Positions 36,135 to 45,196 of a DNA stretch of 64,000 nt are shown one piece after another. This DNA is from Paracoccus denitrificans. Lineage in GTDB: Bacteria > Pseudomonadota > Alphaproteobacteria > Rhodobacterales > Rhodobacteraceae. Made by a program: the position numbers and the translations under genes. How positions within the stretch are numbered: the first letter of the stretch is position 1; the number at the start of each line of letters is the position of its first letter. The DNA is taken from contig NZ_FNEA01000009.1 of NCBI RefSeq assembly GCF_900100045.1, positions 124,001 to 188,000 of the forward strand, read 5' to 3'. The notes under the pieces are model-generated. The model did no database searches, was not told the DNA's origin, and saw nothing but the letters and a program-made list of their open reading frames with translations.

Positions 36135-37076
36135 ATGCGTTACCTGCTTGCCCTGCTGGTCGTCGTCGCCGTGGCGGCGCTGTTCTACTGGCGCCATGCG
36201 CAAAAGGCCGGGGCCGCGCATGACGACGGCGCCGATGTGCAGGCGCTTTACCAGGCGGGCCGGCCGCTGCCGCAGGGGCCGCTGCGGGTCTATCACCTGG
36301 GCCACAGCCTGGTCGGGCGCGACATGCCGGCCATGCTGGCGCAACTGGCCGGGCAGGGGCATGACTACGCCCTGCAACTGGGCTGGGGCACCGCGCTGCG
36401 CGAGCATCACCAGGGCCGCGAGGCGATCAACGGCTTCGACCAGGAAAACGCCACACCCCATCACCGCGAGGCCCATGAGGCGCTGGCAAGCGGCGCTTAC
36501 GACGCTTTTGTCATGACCGAGATGGTGCGGCTGAAGGATGCGATCCAATACAAGGAAAGCCGCACCTATGCAGGAAAATGGGCGGCCGAGGCGGCGGCCG
36601 GCAATCCGGCCGGGCAGATATTCCTTTACGAAAGCTGGCATGCGCTGGACGACCAGCCGGACTGGCTGTCGCGCCTGCCCGACGACCTGGAGACGATGTG
36701 GAAGCCCGGCCTGCTCTGGCCCGCCGCCCGCGCCGCTGGCCGGCCGGTCTGGCTGATCCCCGGGGGGCAGGTCATGGCCCGGCTGGTGGCCGAGGCCGAG
36801 GCCAAGGGCGGCATCGCCGAGCTGACATCGCGCGAGGGCCTGTTCGCCCGCAGCCCGGACGGCACGCTCGACACCATCCACCCGAACGATCTGGGCGTCT
36901 ATCTGGTGGCGCTGACGCATTACGCGGTGCTTTACGGCCAAAGCCCGGTCGGGCTGCCGCATGAACTGATGCGCGCCGATGGCAGTCCCGCCGACGCACC
37001 CTCGCCCGAGTTGGCGCGGCGCATGCAGGAGGTGGTGTGGGAGGTTGTCAGCACCAACCCGCTGACCGGATTGTAA
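36135..37076 (+). CDS. Membrane-anchored SGNH-like protein, function unknown
   Basis: A 313-residue product. An N-terminal signal anchor (MRYLLALLVVVAVAALFYW) is followed by a periplasmic domain. VYHLGHSLVGRDMPAML resembles SGNH block I, with Ser in GHS, and DTIHPNDLGVYLVALTHY resembles block V (D-x-x-H). Between them lie YDAFVMTEMVRLKDAI and IFLYESWHALDD. This fits an SGNH/GDSL-type esterase or acyl hydrolase with divergent motifs. GAGGG precedes ATG 36135 at good spacing. The substrate is unknown and the family call is tentative. Confidence 0.55.
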   Translation: MRYLLALLVVVAVAALFYWRHAQKAGAAHDDGADVQALYQAGRPLPQGPLRVYHLGHSLVGRDMPAMLAQLAGQGHDYALQLGWGTALREHHQGREAINGFDQENATPHHREAHEALASGAYDAFVMTEMVRLKDAIQYKESRTYAGKWAAEAAAGNPAGQIFLYESWHALDDQPDWLSRLPDDLETMWKPGLLWPAARAAGRPVWLIPGGQVMARLVAEAEAKGGIAELTSREGLFARSPDGTLDTIHPNDLGVYLVALTHYAVLYGQSPVGLPHELMRADGSPADAPSPELARRMQEVVWEVVSTNPLTGL

Positions 37077-37081
37077 CTGCG

Positions 37082-37102
37082 CAGAATCCGAATTCTGATT
37101 TT
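37082..37102 (+). terminator. Terminator after the SGNH-like gene
   Basis: CAGAAT-CCGA-ATTCTG followed by ATTTT, six bases beyond the stop codon. The stem is short. Confidence 0.55.
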
Positions 37103-37103
37103 A

Positions 37104-37133
37104 CGGATCATTGAAAATATTCCCATTGATCCG
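37104..37133. repeat. Inverted repeat upstream of the AmiS/UreI gene
   Basis: CGGATCA and TGATCCG are perfect 7-base arms around a 16-base AT-rich spacer, 87 bp before the start codon. It may be a regulator site. Confidence 0.35.
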
Positions 37134-37219
37134 GCGATGATTCTGCCCTCTTGGCAGGCATGGCTGATCGTATTCCGGGCAATTGCCCAAAGCGCGGTCG
37201 GGCTTGTGCAGGAGGTCCA

Positions 37220-37732
37220 ATGCTTACCGGGTTCGTGCTGTTCTATGTCGGTGCCGTGCTGTTTCTCAACGGCCTGTGGCTGATGGGCCGGATCGCCGAT
37301 CGCGAGATCGTCGTCATCAACATCGTCACCGCGCTGGTTTCGGGTGCGGCGGTGCTGCATGACGCCTTTGGCACCGGCGCGAGTGCGGCGAGCATCCGCA
37401 ACGGTGCGCTAAGCCTCTTGTTCTGCACCACCTATCTGTGGGTTGCCTATAACCGGCTCAGCGGCGCGGATGGGCGCGGCCTTGGCTGGTTCAGCCTGTT
37501 CGTGGCGGTGACGACCGTGCCGGTCTTTCTGCGCGCGCTGGCGGCGGCGGGCTCGGCGACCGAGCTTTGGCTGGCGGCGAACTGGGCCGTCTGGGGCGTT
37601 CTGTGGTTCATGTATTTCCTGCTGCTGGCGCTTGGCCGCCCGATCCAGCGGCAGACCGCCTGGGTCACGCTGCTGGCCGGGATATTCACCGGCTGGCTGC
37701 CGGGCTTCCTGCTGCTGGACGGGCTTATCTGA
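37220..37732 (+). CDS. AmiS/UreI-family amide or urea channel
   Basis: A 170-residue protein with six hydrophobic helices and a perfect AGGAGGT before its ATG. It begins MLTGFVLFYVGAVLFLNGLWLMG, as UreI/AmiS proteins do. SLLFCTTYLWVAYNRL and LWFMYFLLLAL are further family blocks. The family forms proton-gated or open channels for urea and short aliphatic amides. No amidase or urease gene is in the window. Confidence 0.78.
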   Translation: MLTGFVLFYVGAVLFLNGLWLMGRIADREIVVINIVTALVSGAAVLHDAFGTGASAASIRNGALSLLFCTTYLWVAYNRLSGADGRGLGWFSLFVAVTTVPVFLRALAAAGSATELWLAANWAVWGVLWFMYFLLLALGRPIQRQTAWVTLLAGIFTGWLPGFLLLDGLI

Positions 37733-39817
37733 TCACCAGAACAGATGCGCCTCGTCGATGGCGCGGCGCCAGAAGGCGTCGCGGTCGGCCTCGGGCGCCC
37801 AACCCAGCAGGCGCTTGGGTTTGCCGTTGTCGAAGGGCGACAGATGCCCGCGCGACTTCCAGTCCGCCAACGAGGCGGGCGCGGCACCCTTGCGGCGCAG
37901 TGCGTGGCGCTTCAGCCCCTGCTTGACCGCATCGACCGCCCAGAGCGCGGTCAGGTTCGAGCCGCTGACCTTCAGCCGCGCCCCGGTGCGGCGATGGATG
38001 GCGTCGAAATAGTCGCGCCCCGAGAACATCGGCTCGCCGATCAGGTTGAAGCTTTCGCCGATGGCTTCGTCCCGTTCCATCATGGCGATCAGCCCGTCCG
38101 ACACGTCGTCGGCCAGCACGAAGGGCAGGATGTTGCGGCCGTTGCCCCACAGCCTGACCGCCCCGGCGCCATGCCAGCGGCCGATGCCCCAATGCTGCAA
38201 GGGGCCGCCGTCGCCCAGCACGATGCCGGGCCGCGCGATCGCCAGCCGCAGGCCCTGCGCCTGCATGGCGATCAGCCGGCGCTCGCCCTCGGCCTTGGAC
38301 CGTGCATAGATGTTGCGGCTGTCCATGGCGCCGAAATCGGTCGCCTCGGTGATGGTGCGGGCAGGGTCCGACATGTCGTAGGAGGCGATGGTGCCGGTAT
38401 GGACCAGCCGCCCGACGCCGGAGCGGATCGCGGCGCGGCCGATGCGCTCGGTCGTGGCCACGTCGTTGTCCAGCGCCGCCTGCCAGCTCTTGTCGGTCGA
38501 TTTCGCCAGGTTGAAGACGCAATCCATGCCCTGCATCGCCGCGGCCAGCCCCTCCTCGTCATGCAGCGAGATACCCAGCGTCTCGACATGATCGGCGATG
38601 TCGGGGAAGGGGCCGTTCCGGCCGCGCGACAGCACGCGCACGTCATGGCCGCGCTCGACCAGCCGCCGGGTCAGGTTGCGGCCGATGAAGCCGGTGCCGC
38701 CGATCACCATCACGCGCGGCTGCGGCGTGCCGATGGGCCGGGCCGGGACCGGGGGCAGGGCGGGCAGGCAGGCCAGTGCGTCCCCGATGCCCTGCATCAC
38801 CGCCCGGGCCGAAGAGGGCGCAAAGCGCGGATCGGGCCGGCCGGCGCGGATGCCGTCGTAGAACGCCGCGATGGTGGCGCGGAAGCTTAGCCCATAGGGG
38901 CTTTTCTGGTTCAGCGAGGCGGCCTGGCGCAAGGCGTTGCGCACCCCTTCGCGCAGATGCGCGCCAGAGCGGGACAGTTCCTTGACCAGCGGGTTCAGCA
39001 CCAGGTCGGCGGTATTGTCGCGCGTCAGAACCAGTGCATCCGCCGCATAGTCCAGCCGCGCCATGCCGGACGAGCCGCGCAAGCTGAGCGAGCGGTCGTC
39101 AAAGGTCTCGACCAGCGACAGGGCGATGGTCACGTCCACCTTGCCGGCGCGGGCCAGGATGCGCCAGCTTTGCGGCCGCTGCTCGCCGCCGGGCAGGGTG
39201 ATCCATTGGCCAAGGCTGACATGCTCGACCTCCAGCGGGCCGAACAGGTCCACGGCGAACGAGAAGGGGTGCGGGCCAAGCTCCAAGAGCAGGTTCTGCG
39301 TCTCGCGCAGCATCCACAGCCCATAGGGCCCCGAGCGCAGCGGCACCAGCGGCAGCGACCAGTTGATCTGCGCGCTGGAGACCAGGCCCAGCTCGCCCGC
39401 CTGAACCGCCCGTTTCAGCCGTTCGTAACCCGGCAGGCCCAGGAAGTTGTGGCAGGCGCCCAACTGGCGGCCGGCGGCCGTGGCGGCCGCTTCCATCTCG
39501 TCGATCTCGGCGACCGAGAGCGCCACGGGCTTCTCGACCAGCACATGCAGGCCGGCGTTCAGGCATTGCACCGCCAGGTCGCGATGCAGGTTCGGCGGCG
39601 TCAGGATATGCACCACGTCGCAGACCCCGGCCGCGATCATCTGGTCCAGGTCGGTAAAGGCCGCGACGCCATGGCTGGCGGCCAGCGCCTCGGCCGCGTC
39701 GCGGGCGGGATCGCAGACCGCGACCAGCCGTGCGCCCGGCGCGGCCTTGATCGCATCGGCATGCCACGAGGCGATGTAGCCGGCCCCCAGAATGGCGATG
39801 CGCAGGTCCGAGGTCAT
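37733..39817 (-). CDS. Fusion of Gfo/Idh/MocA oxidoreductase and NAD-dependent sugar epimerase/dehydratase
   Basis: A 694-residue two-enzyme fusion. Residues 1-350 are a Gfo/Idh/MocA dehydrogenase with Rossmann motif LGAGYIASWHADAI and catalytic EKPVAL. Residues 368-694 are an extended SDR with GGTGFIG at 373-379 and Y504-x3-K508. A proline-rich linker (about 351-367) joins them. It is followed by a GT2 glycosyltransferase on the same strand (9 bp away on the 5' side). This suggests two steps of nucleotide-sugar conversion channelled in one chain for a surface glycan. Substrates are unknown. Confidence 0.82.
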   Translation of the reverse strand: MTSDLRIAILGAGYIASWHADAIKAAPGARLVAVCDPARDAAEALAASHGVAAFTDLDQMIAAGVCDVVHILTPPNLHRDLAVQCLNAGLHVLVEKPVALSVAEIDEMEAAATAAGRQLGACHNFLGLPGYERLKRAVQAGELGLVSSAQINWSLPLVPLRSGPYGLWMLRETQNLLLELGPHPFSFAVDLFGPLEVEHVSLGQWITLPGGEQRPQSWRILARAGKVDVTIALSLVETFDDRSLSLRGSSGMARLDYAADALVLTRDNTADLVLNPLVKELSRSGAHLREGVRNALRQAASLNQKSPYGLSFRATIAAFYDGIRAGRPDPRFAPSSARAVMQGIGDALACLPALPPVPARPIGTPQPRVMVIGGTGFIGRNLTRRLVERGHDVRVLSRGRNGPFPDIADHVETLGISLHDEEGLAAAMQGMDCVFNLAKSTDKSWQAALDNDVATTERIGRAAIRSGVGRLVHTGTIASYDMSDPARTITEATDFGAMDSRNIYARSKAEGERRLIAMQAQGLRLAIARPGIVLGDGGPLQHWGIGRWHGAGAVRLWGNGRNILPFVLADDVSDGLIAMMERDEAIGESFNLIGEPMFSGRDYFDAIHRRTGARLKVSGSNLTALWAVDAVKQGLKRHALRRKGAAPASLADWKSRGHLSPFDNGKPKRLLGWAPEADRDAFWRRAIDEAHLFW

Positions 39818-39826
39818 GGCAAGCTC

Positions 39827-40789
39827 CTATTTATACTCGATAATATGCATGGCGACGCCCCTATGGCGGCGACGGAAATATGTCAGCATTCCCAGAAGAT
39901 TGGGGATCTTGGCCAGCGTCAGCAGCGCGGCTTGCCGCGCCGCCATCGGCTGGCCCCGAAGCCCCTTGAGGGTTTTCCAGAAAGACAGCGCGTAAAGCCC
40001 CAGCGCCGCCAGCGACAGCCAGAGGCTGGTGAAAAGCCCCAGCAGAAAGACCAGCGGCAACACCAGCCCATAGGCCCAGACCCGCAGCTTTTCGCGCCTG
40101 AAATGCGGCGGGTGCATGCGGCCCACCTGCGCAAAGCCGTGGCCGTTGCGGATGGTGCGCTGCCACCATTGGCCAAAGCGGGTCATGTCCGCGTCGTGCC
40201 AGGTCATCTGCACCGGCAGGCGCACCAGCTTCCAGCCCGCCTTGCCCAGGCGCAGGCAGAATTCGTCGTCCTCGGCCGCGATCACCGTCGGGTCGAAGCC
40301 GCCGATCCGGCGAAACGCCGCTGCGCGCACCATCATGTCGCCGCCGCAGGCCACGATAGGGCCGGCGGGACGATGCCAGTCCACCTCGCACATCTGGTTG
40401 TAGACGGTGGCCGTGGGGTGGATCTCGGACCGCCAGCCGGTGACGAGGCCCAGTTCGGGATCGGCCTGCATGGCGGCGGTGCCGGCCTCCAGCCAGCCCG
40501 GCTCGACCCGGCAGTCGCCATCGACGAATTGCACCAGATCCAGATCGCCGCCGGCCAGCAGCGCCTCTGCCCCGGCATTGCGGGCACGGGCGGCGGTGAA
40601 GGGAACCGATGTGTCCAGCTCGACCACGTCGACGCCGAGGCTGCGGGCAAAGGCTACGCTGTCGTCGCGCGAGCCGCTGTCCACATAGACCACCCGCTCG
40701 CAAAGCGGCACCAGCGAGCGCAGGCAGGCCTTCAGCCTCTCGCCCTCGTTGCGGCCGATGGCCACTGCGCCCAGCGTGGGACGGGTCAT
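39827..40789 (-). CDS. Family 2 glycosyltransferase
   Basis: A 320-residue GT-A glycosyltransferase. It starts MTRPTLGAVAIGRNEGERLK, with the metal-binding segment LVQFVDGDCRVEPGWL and the acceptor block IAAEDDEFCLRLGKAGWKL. Two hydrophobic helices near residues 234-262 anchor it to the membrane. It is transcribed just before the Gfo/Idh-epimerase fusion. Likely builds an exopolysaccharide or lipid-linked glycan; the sugar is unknown. Confidence 0.82.
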   Translation of the reverse strand: MTRPTLGAVAIGRNEGERLKACLRSLVPLCERVVYVDSGSRDDSVAFARSLGVDVVELDTSVPFTAARARNAGAEALLAGGDLDLVQFVDGDCRVEPGWLEAGTAAMQADPELGLVTGWRSEIHPTATVYNQMCEVDWHRPAGPIVACGGDMMVRAAAFRRIGGFDPTVIAAEDDEFCLRLGKAGWKLVRLPVQMTWHDADMTRFGQWWQRTIRNGHGFAQVGRMHPPHFRREKLRVWAYGLVLPLVFLLGLFTSLWLSLAALGLYALSFWKTLKGLRGQPMAARQAALLTLAKIPNLLGMLTYFRRRHRGVAMHIIEYK

Positions 40790-40879
40790 GATTCCCCCGA
40801 GGATTGTTCCGATCAGGGGAAACCTATCCCCGCGACCCCGCATTCTGCAATGCGGCGGCGCCTGTCGTTATGGGCATGT

Positions 40880-42064
40880 TCAATGCGCCGGCAGATCTTG
40901 CCGGAGGCTTTGCCGGGCCAGGGCCGAGATCAGGTCGGTCTGCGTGACGATGCCGACGATGCGCTGCCCGTCCAGCACCGGCACCGCATCGCATTCGCCC
41001 GAGGCCAGCATCGGCAGCAGCGCCCCGATGGGGGTGTCCGGCGCGACATGCGGCGGGTCGGTCTGCATGATCTCGCGTGCGCGGGTCGGCATGCCGCGGC
41101 TTGGGGTCAGCAGGTCCGACATTGCGGCGGAAAAGCGGCGGTCGTGGCGAAAGGCGTCGTCGCGGGCGCGGCGGATCAGGTGAAGCTGGAAGATGACGCC
41201 GCAGAACCGGCCCTCGCCATCGACCACCGGCAGCGAGGTGAAGCCGTGCTTGCGGAAGATGTCGGCGACGCGCACCAGCCTCGTATGCGGCGCCACGGTG
41301 ACAAGGTCGCGCGACATGACATCCGCCGCGGTCAGCGGCCCGGTGCGATGGGTGGCGGCCTGCAATTCGGCGGCGCCGATCAGGCGGGCCAGATCCTCGA
41401 CGCCCAGGTTCAGCGACTGGCGATAGCGTTGCAGGATCTCGGTCAGCTCCTCCCTGGACAGGCCCAGTCGTTCCATCGCCGGGTGGTCGGCGGTGCCGTG
41501 CGGGCCCGGCTCGTCGAACTGGCGAAAGGGATAGCGCCGCCCGGTCAGCCGGGCATAGATCATGGCCAGGCCCACCAGTGCCAGCGTGCCGGTCAGCACC
41601 GGCGCCAGAACGAAGTGAAAGCCCAGTTCGCGGATCGCCTCGGGGTTCAGCGCGGCGGTCATGGCGACCGCGCCCGCCGGCGGATGCACGGCGCGCAGCA
41701 GGATCATTGCGGTGATGGTGACGCCCACCGCCAGCGCGACGCACAGTGTCGAGCTTGGCGTCAGCATGCAGGCCAGCACGCCGACGGCGGCGGCGACGCA
41801 ATTGCCGACCACCGCAGACCAGGGCTGGGCCAGCGGGCTGTTCGGCACCGCGAAGACCAGCACCGAGGTCGCCCCGAAGGGCGCGATCATGTAAAGCCCC
41901 AACCGCAGGTCGGTCGTGGGCGACAGCAGGAACAGGCCCGACACGCCCAGCCCTGCCAGCGCGCCGATCCCTGCCCGCAGCGCCTCGCGCGGCGAGCCGG
42001 GCGCGATTGCCGGGCCAAGCGCCTGCGCGATCTGGTGCAGCACGGCCCCGGCCGGTCTGGTCAT
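40880..42064 (-). CDS. HPP-family membrane protein with C-terminal CBS pair
   Basis: A 394-residue protein. Four or five helices make up residues 1-185, including the name-giving RAVHPPAGAVAMTAALN. Two CBS domains follow, beginning ADVMSRDLVTVAPH (about residue 245) and AREIMQTDPPHVAPD. HPP proteins have been linked to nitrite uptake in plastids and cyanobacteria; CBS pairs sense adenine nucleotides. The function in this organism is open. Confidence 0.8.
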   Translation of the reverse strand: MTRPAGAVLHQIAQALGPAIAPGSPREALRAGIGALAGLGVSGLFLLSPTTDLRLGLYMIAPFGATSVLVFAVPNSPLAQPWSAVVGNCVAAAVGVLACMLTPSSTLCVALAVGVTITAMILLRAVHPPAGAVAMTAALNPEAIRELGFHFVLAPVLTGTLALVGLAMIYARLTGRRYPFRQFDEPGPHGTADHPAMERLGLSREELTEILQRYRQSLNLGVEDLARLIGAAELQAATHRTGPLTAADVMSRDLVTVAPHTRLVRVADIFRKHGFTSLPVVDGEGRFCGVIFQLHLIRRARDDAFRHDRRFSAAMSDLLTPSRGMPTRAREIMQTDPPHVAPDTPIGALLPMLASGECDAVPVLDGQRIVGIVTQTDLISALARQSLRQDLPAH

Positions 42065-42168
42065 CTGGCTTGTCCTTCGCGCCTGCCCGGAAAATGGGCT
42101 CCGATGCGCCTAATTGTCGCAGGAGCGGGCAGGTTGCAAGTCCCCGGAAAGGTTTATGCGCGGCGCGG

Positions 42169-42825
42169 TCAGCCCAGCCGGGCAAAGGCTTCCAGCACGG
42201 CGCGCTCGGACTGGTTCAGGTAGTCCTCCAGCATGCGAGAGGCGCCGGCCGGGTCGCCGGCCTCCAGCCTGCCCAGAATTTCGGCATTGCGCGGGATATA
42301 GGGCCGGTGCAGCAGTTCGGGACTGTCGAGCAGGCCGAAGGCCAGCCGCAACTCTGCGATGATCTGGGTAAAGAACTGGATCAGCCGCGGGCTGTCGGTC
42401 AGCGCCACGATGGCGGCGTGAAATTCCATGTTGGCGCTGCCGACACCGCGCCAGTCGGGGATGCGCTGCAATTCCGTGGCCCGCGCGACGGCGGAGCGCA
42501 TGCGGGCGACAGCGGCATGGCCGGGCCATGCCTGGGCCAGCGCCGGCACCTCGATCAACCGGCGCACCCGATAGATATCCAGGATCGAGGCCATCGAGGG
42601 CACGGCGACGAAGACGCCCCGGTTCGGCTCGTGCCGCAGGATGCCCTCGCGCGTGAGCAGGCGGAACACCTCGCGCAGCGTGTTGCGCGAGATGTCGAGT
42701 TCGGCTGCGACCCGCGCCTCGGACAGCCGCTGGCCGGGCACCAGCGCGCCGCCGGTGACCTGGTCGCGCAGCCGGGCGGCGATCTCTTCGGCAAGGCTGG
42801 GGGCGGGTTCGCGTGCTTCCGCCAT
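42169..42825 (-). CDS. GntR-family (FCD) regulator of the pxp operon
   Basis: A 218-residue FadR-type GntR protein. The winged helix is near residues 10-75 (LSEARVAAELDISRNTLREVFRLL) and an FCD ligand-binding domain follows. It is divergent from the NRAMP-pxp operon across 293 bp. That gap contains TTGTTCAACAA, a typical FCD-GntR operator form. Likely an acid- or lactam-sensing repressor of the operon. Confidence 0.82.
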   Translation of the reverse strand: MAEAREPAPSLAEEIAARLRDQVTGGALVPGQRLSEARVAAELDISRNTLREVFRLLTREGILRHEPNRGVFVAVPSMASILDIYRVRRLIEVPALAQAWPGHAAVARMRSAVARATELQRIPDWRGVGSANMEFHAAIVALTDSPRLIQFFTQIIAELRLAFGLLDSPELLHRPYIPRNAEILGRLEAGDPAGASRMLEDYLNQSERAVLEAFARLG

Positions 42826-43006
42826 TGCGGTTCCTTCGTCATGGGTCCGGCGATCTTGGCCGAGAGGTCGGGGGCAAGGCAAGGCGGCCCATGCCGATTC
42901 GTCCGCTTTTCCTGCACGTTGGATGGACCATGATCGGTGCAGCGATGGGCAGGGTGCTGCCGAACTGCCCATGATCCAGGCAGATTACCCCTGCTTCATG
43001 AACATG

Positions 43007-43017
43007 TTGTTCAACAA
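43007..43017. promoter_or_regulatory. Candidate GntR operator upstream of the pxp operon
   Basis: TTGTT-C-AACAA, in an AT-rich patch 102 bp before the transporter start. A possible -35 (TTGACG, 43043-43048) follows it. The rest of the gap (42826-43118) shows no gene. Confidence 0.55.
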
Positions 43018-43118
43018 TTTTGTTATGAGTGTCAAATTATCGTTGACGGATTGTCTTGTTGAATTCACATTCGAGCTATTCCCAAGACGCACTCCACCCT
43101 TGCAGCAGGAGCAGACCG

Positions 43119-44354
43119 ATGGCCGAATCCGTCACCTCCCCCTCTGCCGCCTCGGCTGCCGCGCGCGGCGGTTTCATGGCGGCGATCTTCCTGATGGCGA
43201 CCTCGGCCATCGGGCCGGGCTTCATCACCCAGACCGCGACCTTCACGGCAAAGCTGGGCGCTGCCTTCGCCTTTGCCATCCTCGCCTCGATCGTGATCGA
43301 CTTCGTGGTGCAGCTGAATATCTGGCGCATCACCGCGCTGACCAAGCGCAACGCCTCGGACACCGCCAACGCCGCCATTCCCGGCGCGGGCTATCTGCTG
43401 GCGATTCTGGTGCTGGTCGGCGGGCTGGCCTTCAACATCGGCAACATCGCCGGCGCGGGGCTGGGCCTCAACGCCATGTTCGGGCTGGAGCCCAAGATCG
43501 GCGGCGCGCTGTCGGCGGCGCTGGCCATCGGCATCTTCCTGTCGCGTCGGGCCGGGCTGCTGCTCGACCGTTCGCTGATCGGGCTGGGCCTGCTGATGAT
43601 CGCCATGACGGTCATCGTCGCCCTGGTCTCTAACCCGCCGGTCGGCGACGCGGTGCGGCAGATGGTGCTGCCCGAGATCGTCGATTTCGCCACCATCACC
43701 ACCATCGTCGGCGGCACCGTGGGCGGCTACATCACCTATTCCGGCGCGCATCGCCTGCTGGACAAGGGGCTGGTCGGAGAGCAGAACCTGGCCGCCGTCA
43801 CCCGCGCCTCGCTGACCGGGATCGCGGTCACGGGGGTCATGCGCTTCATCCTGTTCCTGGCCATCCTGGGCGTCGTCGCGTCGGGCGTGACGCTGGACCT
43901 GTCCGGGCAGGCTGCGAACCCCGCCGCGCAGGCCTTTGCGGTCGTGCTGGGCGAATGGGGCATGCGCATCTTTGGCCTGATCTTCTGGGCCGCCGCCATC
44001 ACCTCGGTCATCGGCGCGGCCTATACCTCGGTCAGCTTCCTCGTCGCCTTCCGCACCATGGGCGACCGCGACCGCAACATCGCGACGGTGATCTTCATCG
44101 CCATCTCGCTGGCGGTCTATCTGTCGCTGGGCACGGCGCCGGCCGCCATCCTGGTCTTTGTCGGCGGCTTCAACGGGCTGATCCTGCCCATCGGCCTGAC
44201 CATCTTTACCTATGTCGGCTTCGCACGGGCCGACCTGATGGGCGGGCATGTCTACAACCGCCCGCTGCTGATCGCCAGTGCCGTGGTCTGCGCGCTGACA
44301 TGGTATATGGGCTTCAATTCCATCGGCCCGATCTTTGCCTTCCTGAGCGCCTGA
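43119..44354 (+). CDS. NRAMP-fold transporter lacking metal-binding motifs (YcsG-like)
   Basis: A 411-residue protein with about 11 membrane helices and NRAMP-family similarity. The helix-1 metal motif DPGN is replaced ([15 protein letters not shown]) and the helix-6 MPH is replaced ([18 protein letters not shown]). The usual divalent-metal ligands are therefore gone. Bacillus YcsG is an NRAMP-like protein in the same pxp context. I infer uptake of 5-oxoproline or another lactam/amide, with the unwound helices 1 and 6 reused. AGGAG precedes ATG 43119. Confidence 0.78.
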   Translation: MAESVTSPSAASAAARGGFMAAIFLMATSAIGPGFITQTATFTAKLGAAFAFAILASIVIDFVVQLNIWRITALTKRNASDTANAAIPGAGYLLAILVLVGGLAFNIGNIAGAGLGLNAMFGLEPKIGGALSAALAIGIFLSRRAGLLLDRSLIGLGLLMIAMTVIVALVSNPPVGDAVRQMVLPEIVDFATITTIVGGTVGGYITYSGAHRLLDKGLVGEQNLAAVTRASLTGIAVTGVMRFILFLAILGVVASGVTLDLSGQAANPAAQAFAVVLGEWGMRIFGLIFWAAAITSVIGAAYTSVSFLVAFRTMGDRDRNIATVIFIAISLAVYLSLGTAPAAILVFVGGFNGLILPIGLTIFTYVGFARADLMGGHVYNRPLLIASAVVCALTWYMGFNSIGPIFAFLSA

Positions 44355-44422
44355 GCCATGATCGCGGCGGGCCTCCTGCGGGCCTGCCGCCCCAATTCCC
44401 GCCCCGATTCCCGGAGGAACAC

Positions 44423-45196
44423 ATGACCCGCAACATCGACCTGAACAGCGACCTGGGCGAGGGCTATGGCGCCTGGAAGATGGGCGACGACGCCACCATG
44501 CTGGGCATCGTCAGCTCGGCCAACGTCGCCTGCGGCTTTCACGCCGGCGATCCGCTGACCATCCTTGTCACCGTGCGCGAGGCGGCGGCGCGGGGCGTGG
44601 CGGTCGGCGCGCATGTCTCCTATCCTGACCGGGTGGGCTTCGGCCGCCGGCCTATGGACGTGACCCATGCCGAGCTGGCCGCGGACGTGATCTATCAGAT
44701 CGGCGCGCTGCAAGGCATCTGCGCCAGCGCCGGCACCCGCGTCAGCTATGTCAAGCCGCATGGCGCGCTTTACAACACCATCGCCACCGATCCCAGGCAG
44801 GGCGCTGCAGTGATCGAGGGCATCAAGGCCGTCGATCCGGGGCTGGCCATGATGGGCCTGGCCGGGACGCAGATCCTGCGGCAAGCGGCCGAGGCCGGCC
44901 TGCCCACCATCGCCGAGGCCTTCGCCGACCGCGCCTACCGCCCCGACGGTCAGCTCGTTTCGCGCCGCGAGCCGGGCGCCGTGCTGCACGACCCCGAGGC
45001 CGTCGCCGCCCGCATGCTGCGCCTGGCGACCGACGGCGAGGTCGAGGCGGCGGACGGCTCGGTCCTGCATCTGCACGCCGACAGCATCTGCGTGCATGGC
45101 GACAGCCCCGGCGCCGTCGCCATGGCCGCCCGCATCCGCGAGGTGCTGCTGGCGGGCGGCGTTTCCATCGCCCCGGCTGCGGGGGGCGCGGCATGA
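44423..45196 (+). CDS. pxpA: 5-oxoprolinase subunit PxpA (LamB/YcsF family)
   Basis: A 257-residue LamB/YcsF protein. It starts [23 protein letters not shown] and has the signature [14 protein letters not shown] and [27 protein letters not shown] is also diagnostic. With PxpB and PxpC it cleaves 5-oxoproline to glutamate with ATP. GGAGGAAC is four bases before the ATG. Its stop overlaps the next start by four bases. Confidence 0.9.
   Translation: MTRNIDLNSDLGEGYGAWKMGDDATMLGIVSSANVACGFHAGDPLTILVTVREAAARGVAVGAHVSYPDRVGFGRRPMDVTHAELAADVIYQIGALQGICASAGTRVSYVKPHGALYNTIATDPRQGAAVIEGIKAVDPGLAMMGLAGTQILRQAAEAGLPTIAEAFADRAYRPDGQLVSRREPGAVLHDPEAVAARMLRLATDGEVEAADGSVLHLHADSICVHGDSPGAVAMAARIREVLLAGGVSIAPAAGGAA

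Noticed and set aside
38957..42223. Very long forward open frame (1088 codons)
   Set aside because: It runs antisense to the Gfo/Idh fusion, GT2 and HPP genes, each with clear domains. It has no domain or ribosome site; long antisense frames are expected at this GC content.
43119..44354. Manganese/iron NRAMP transporter
   Set aside because: Both metal-ligand motifs are replaced.
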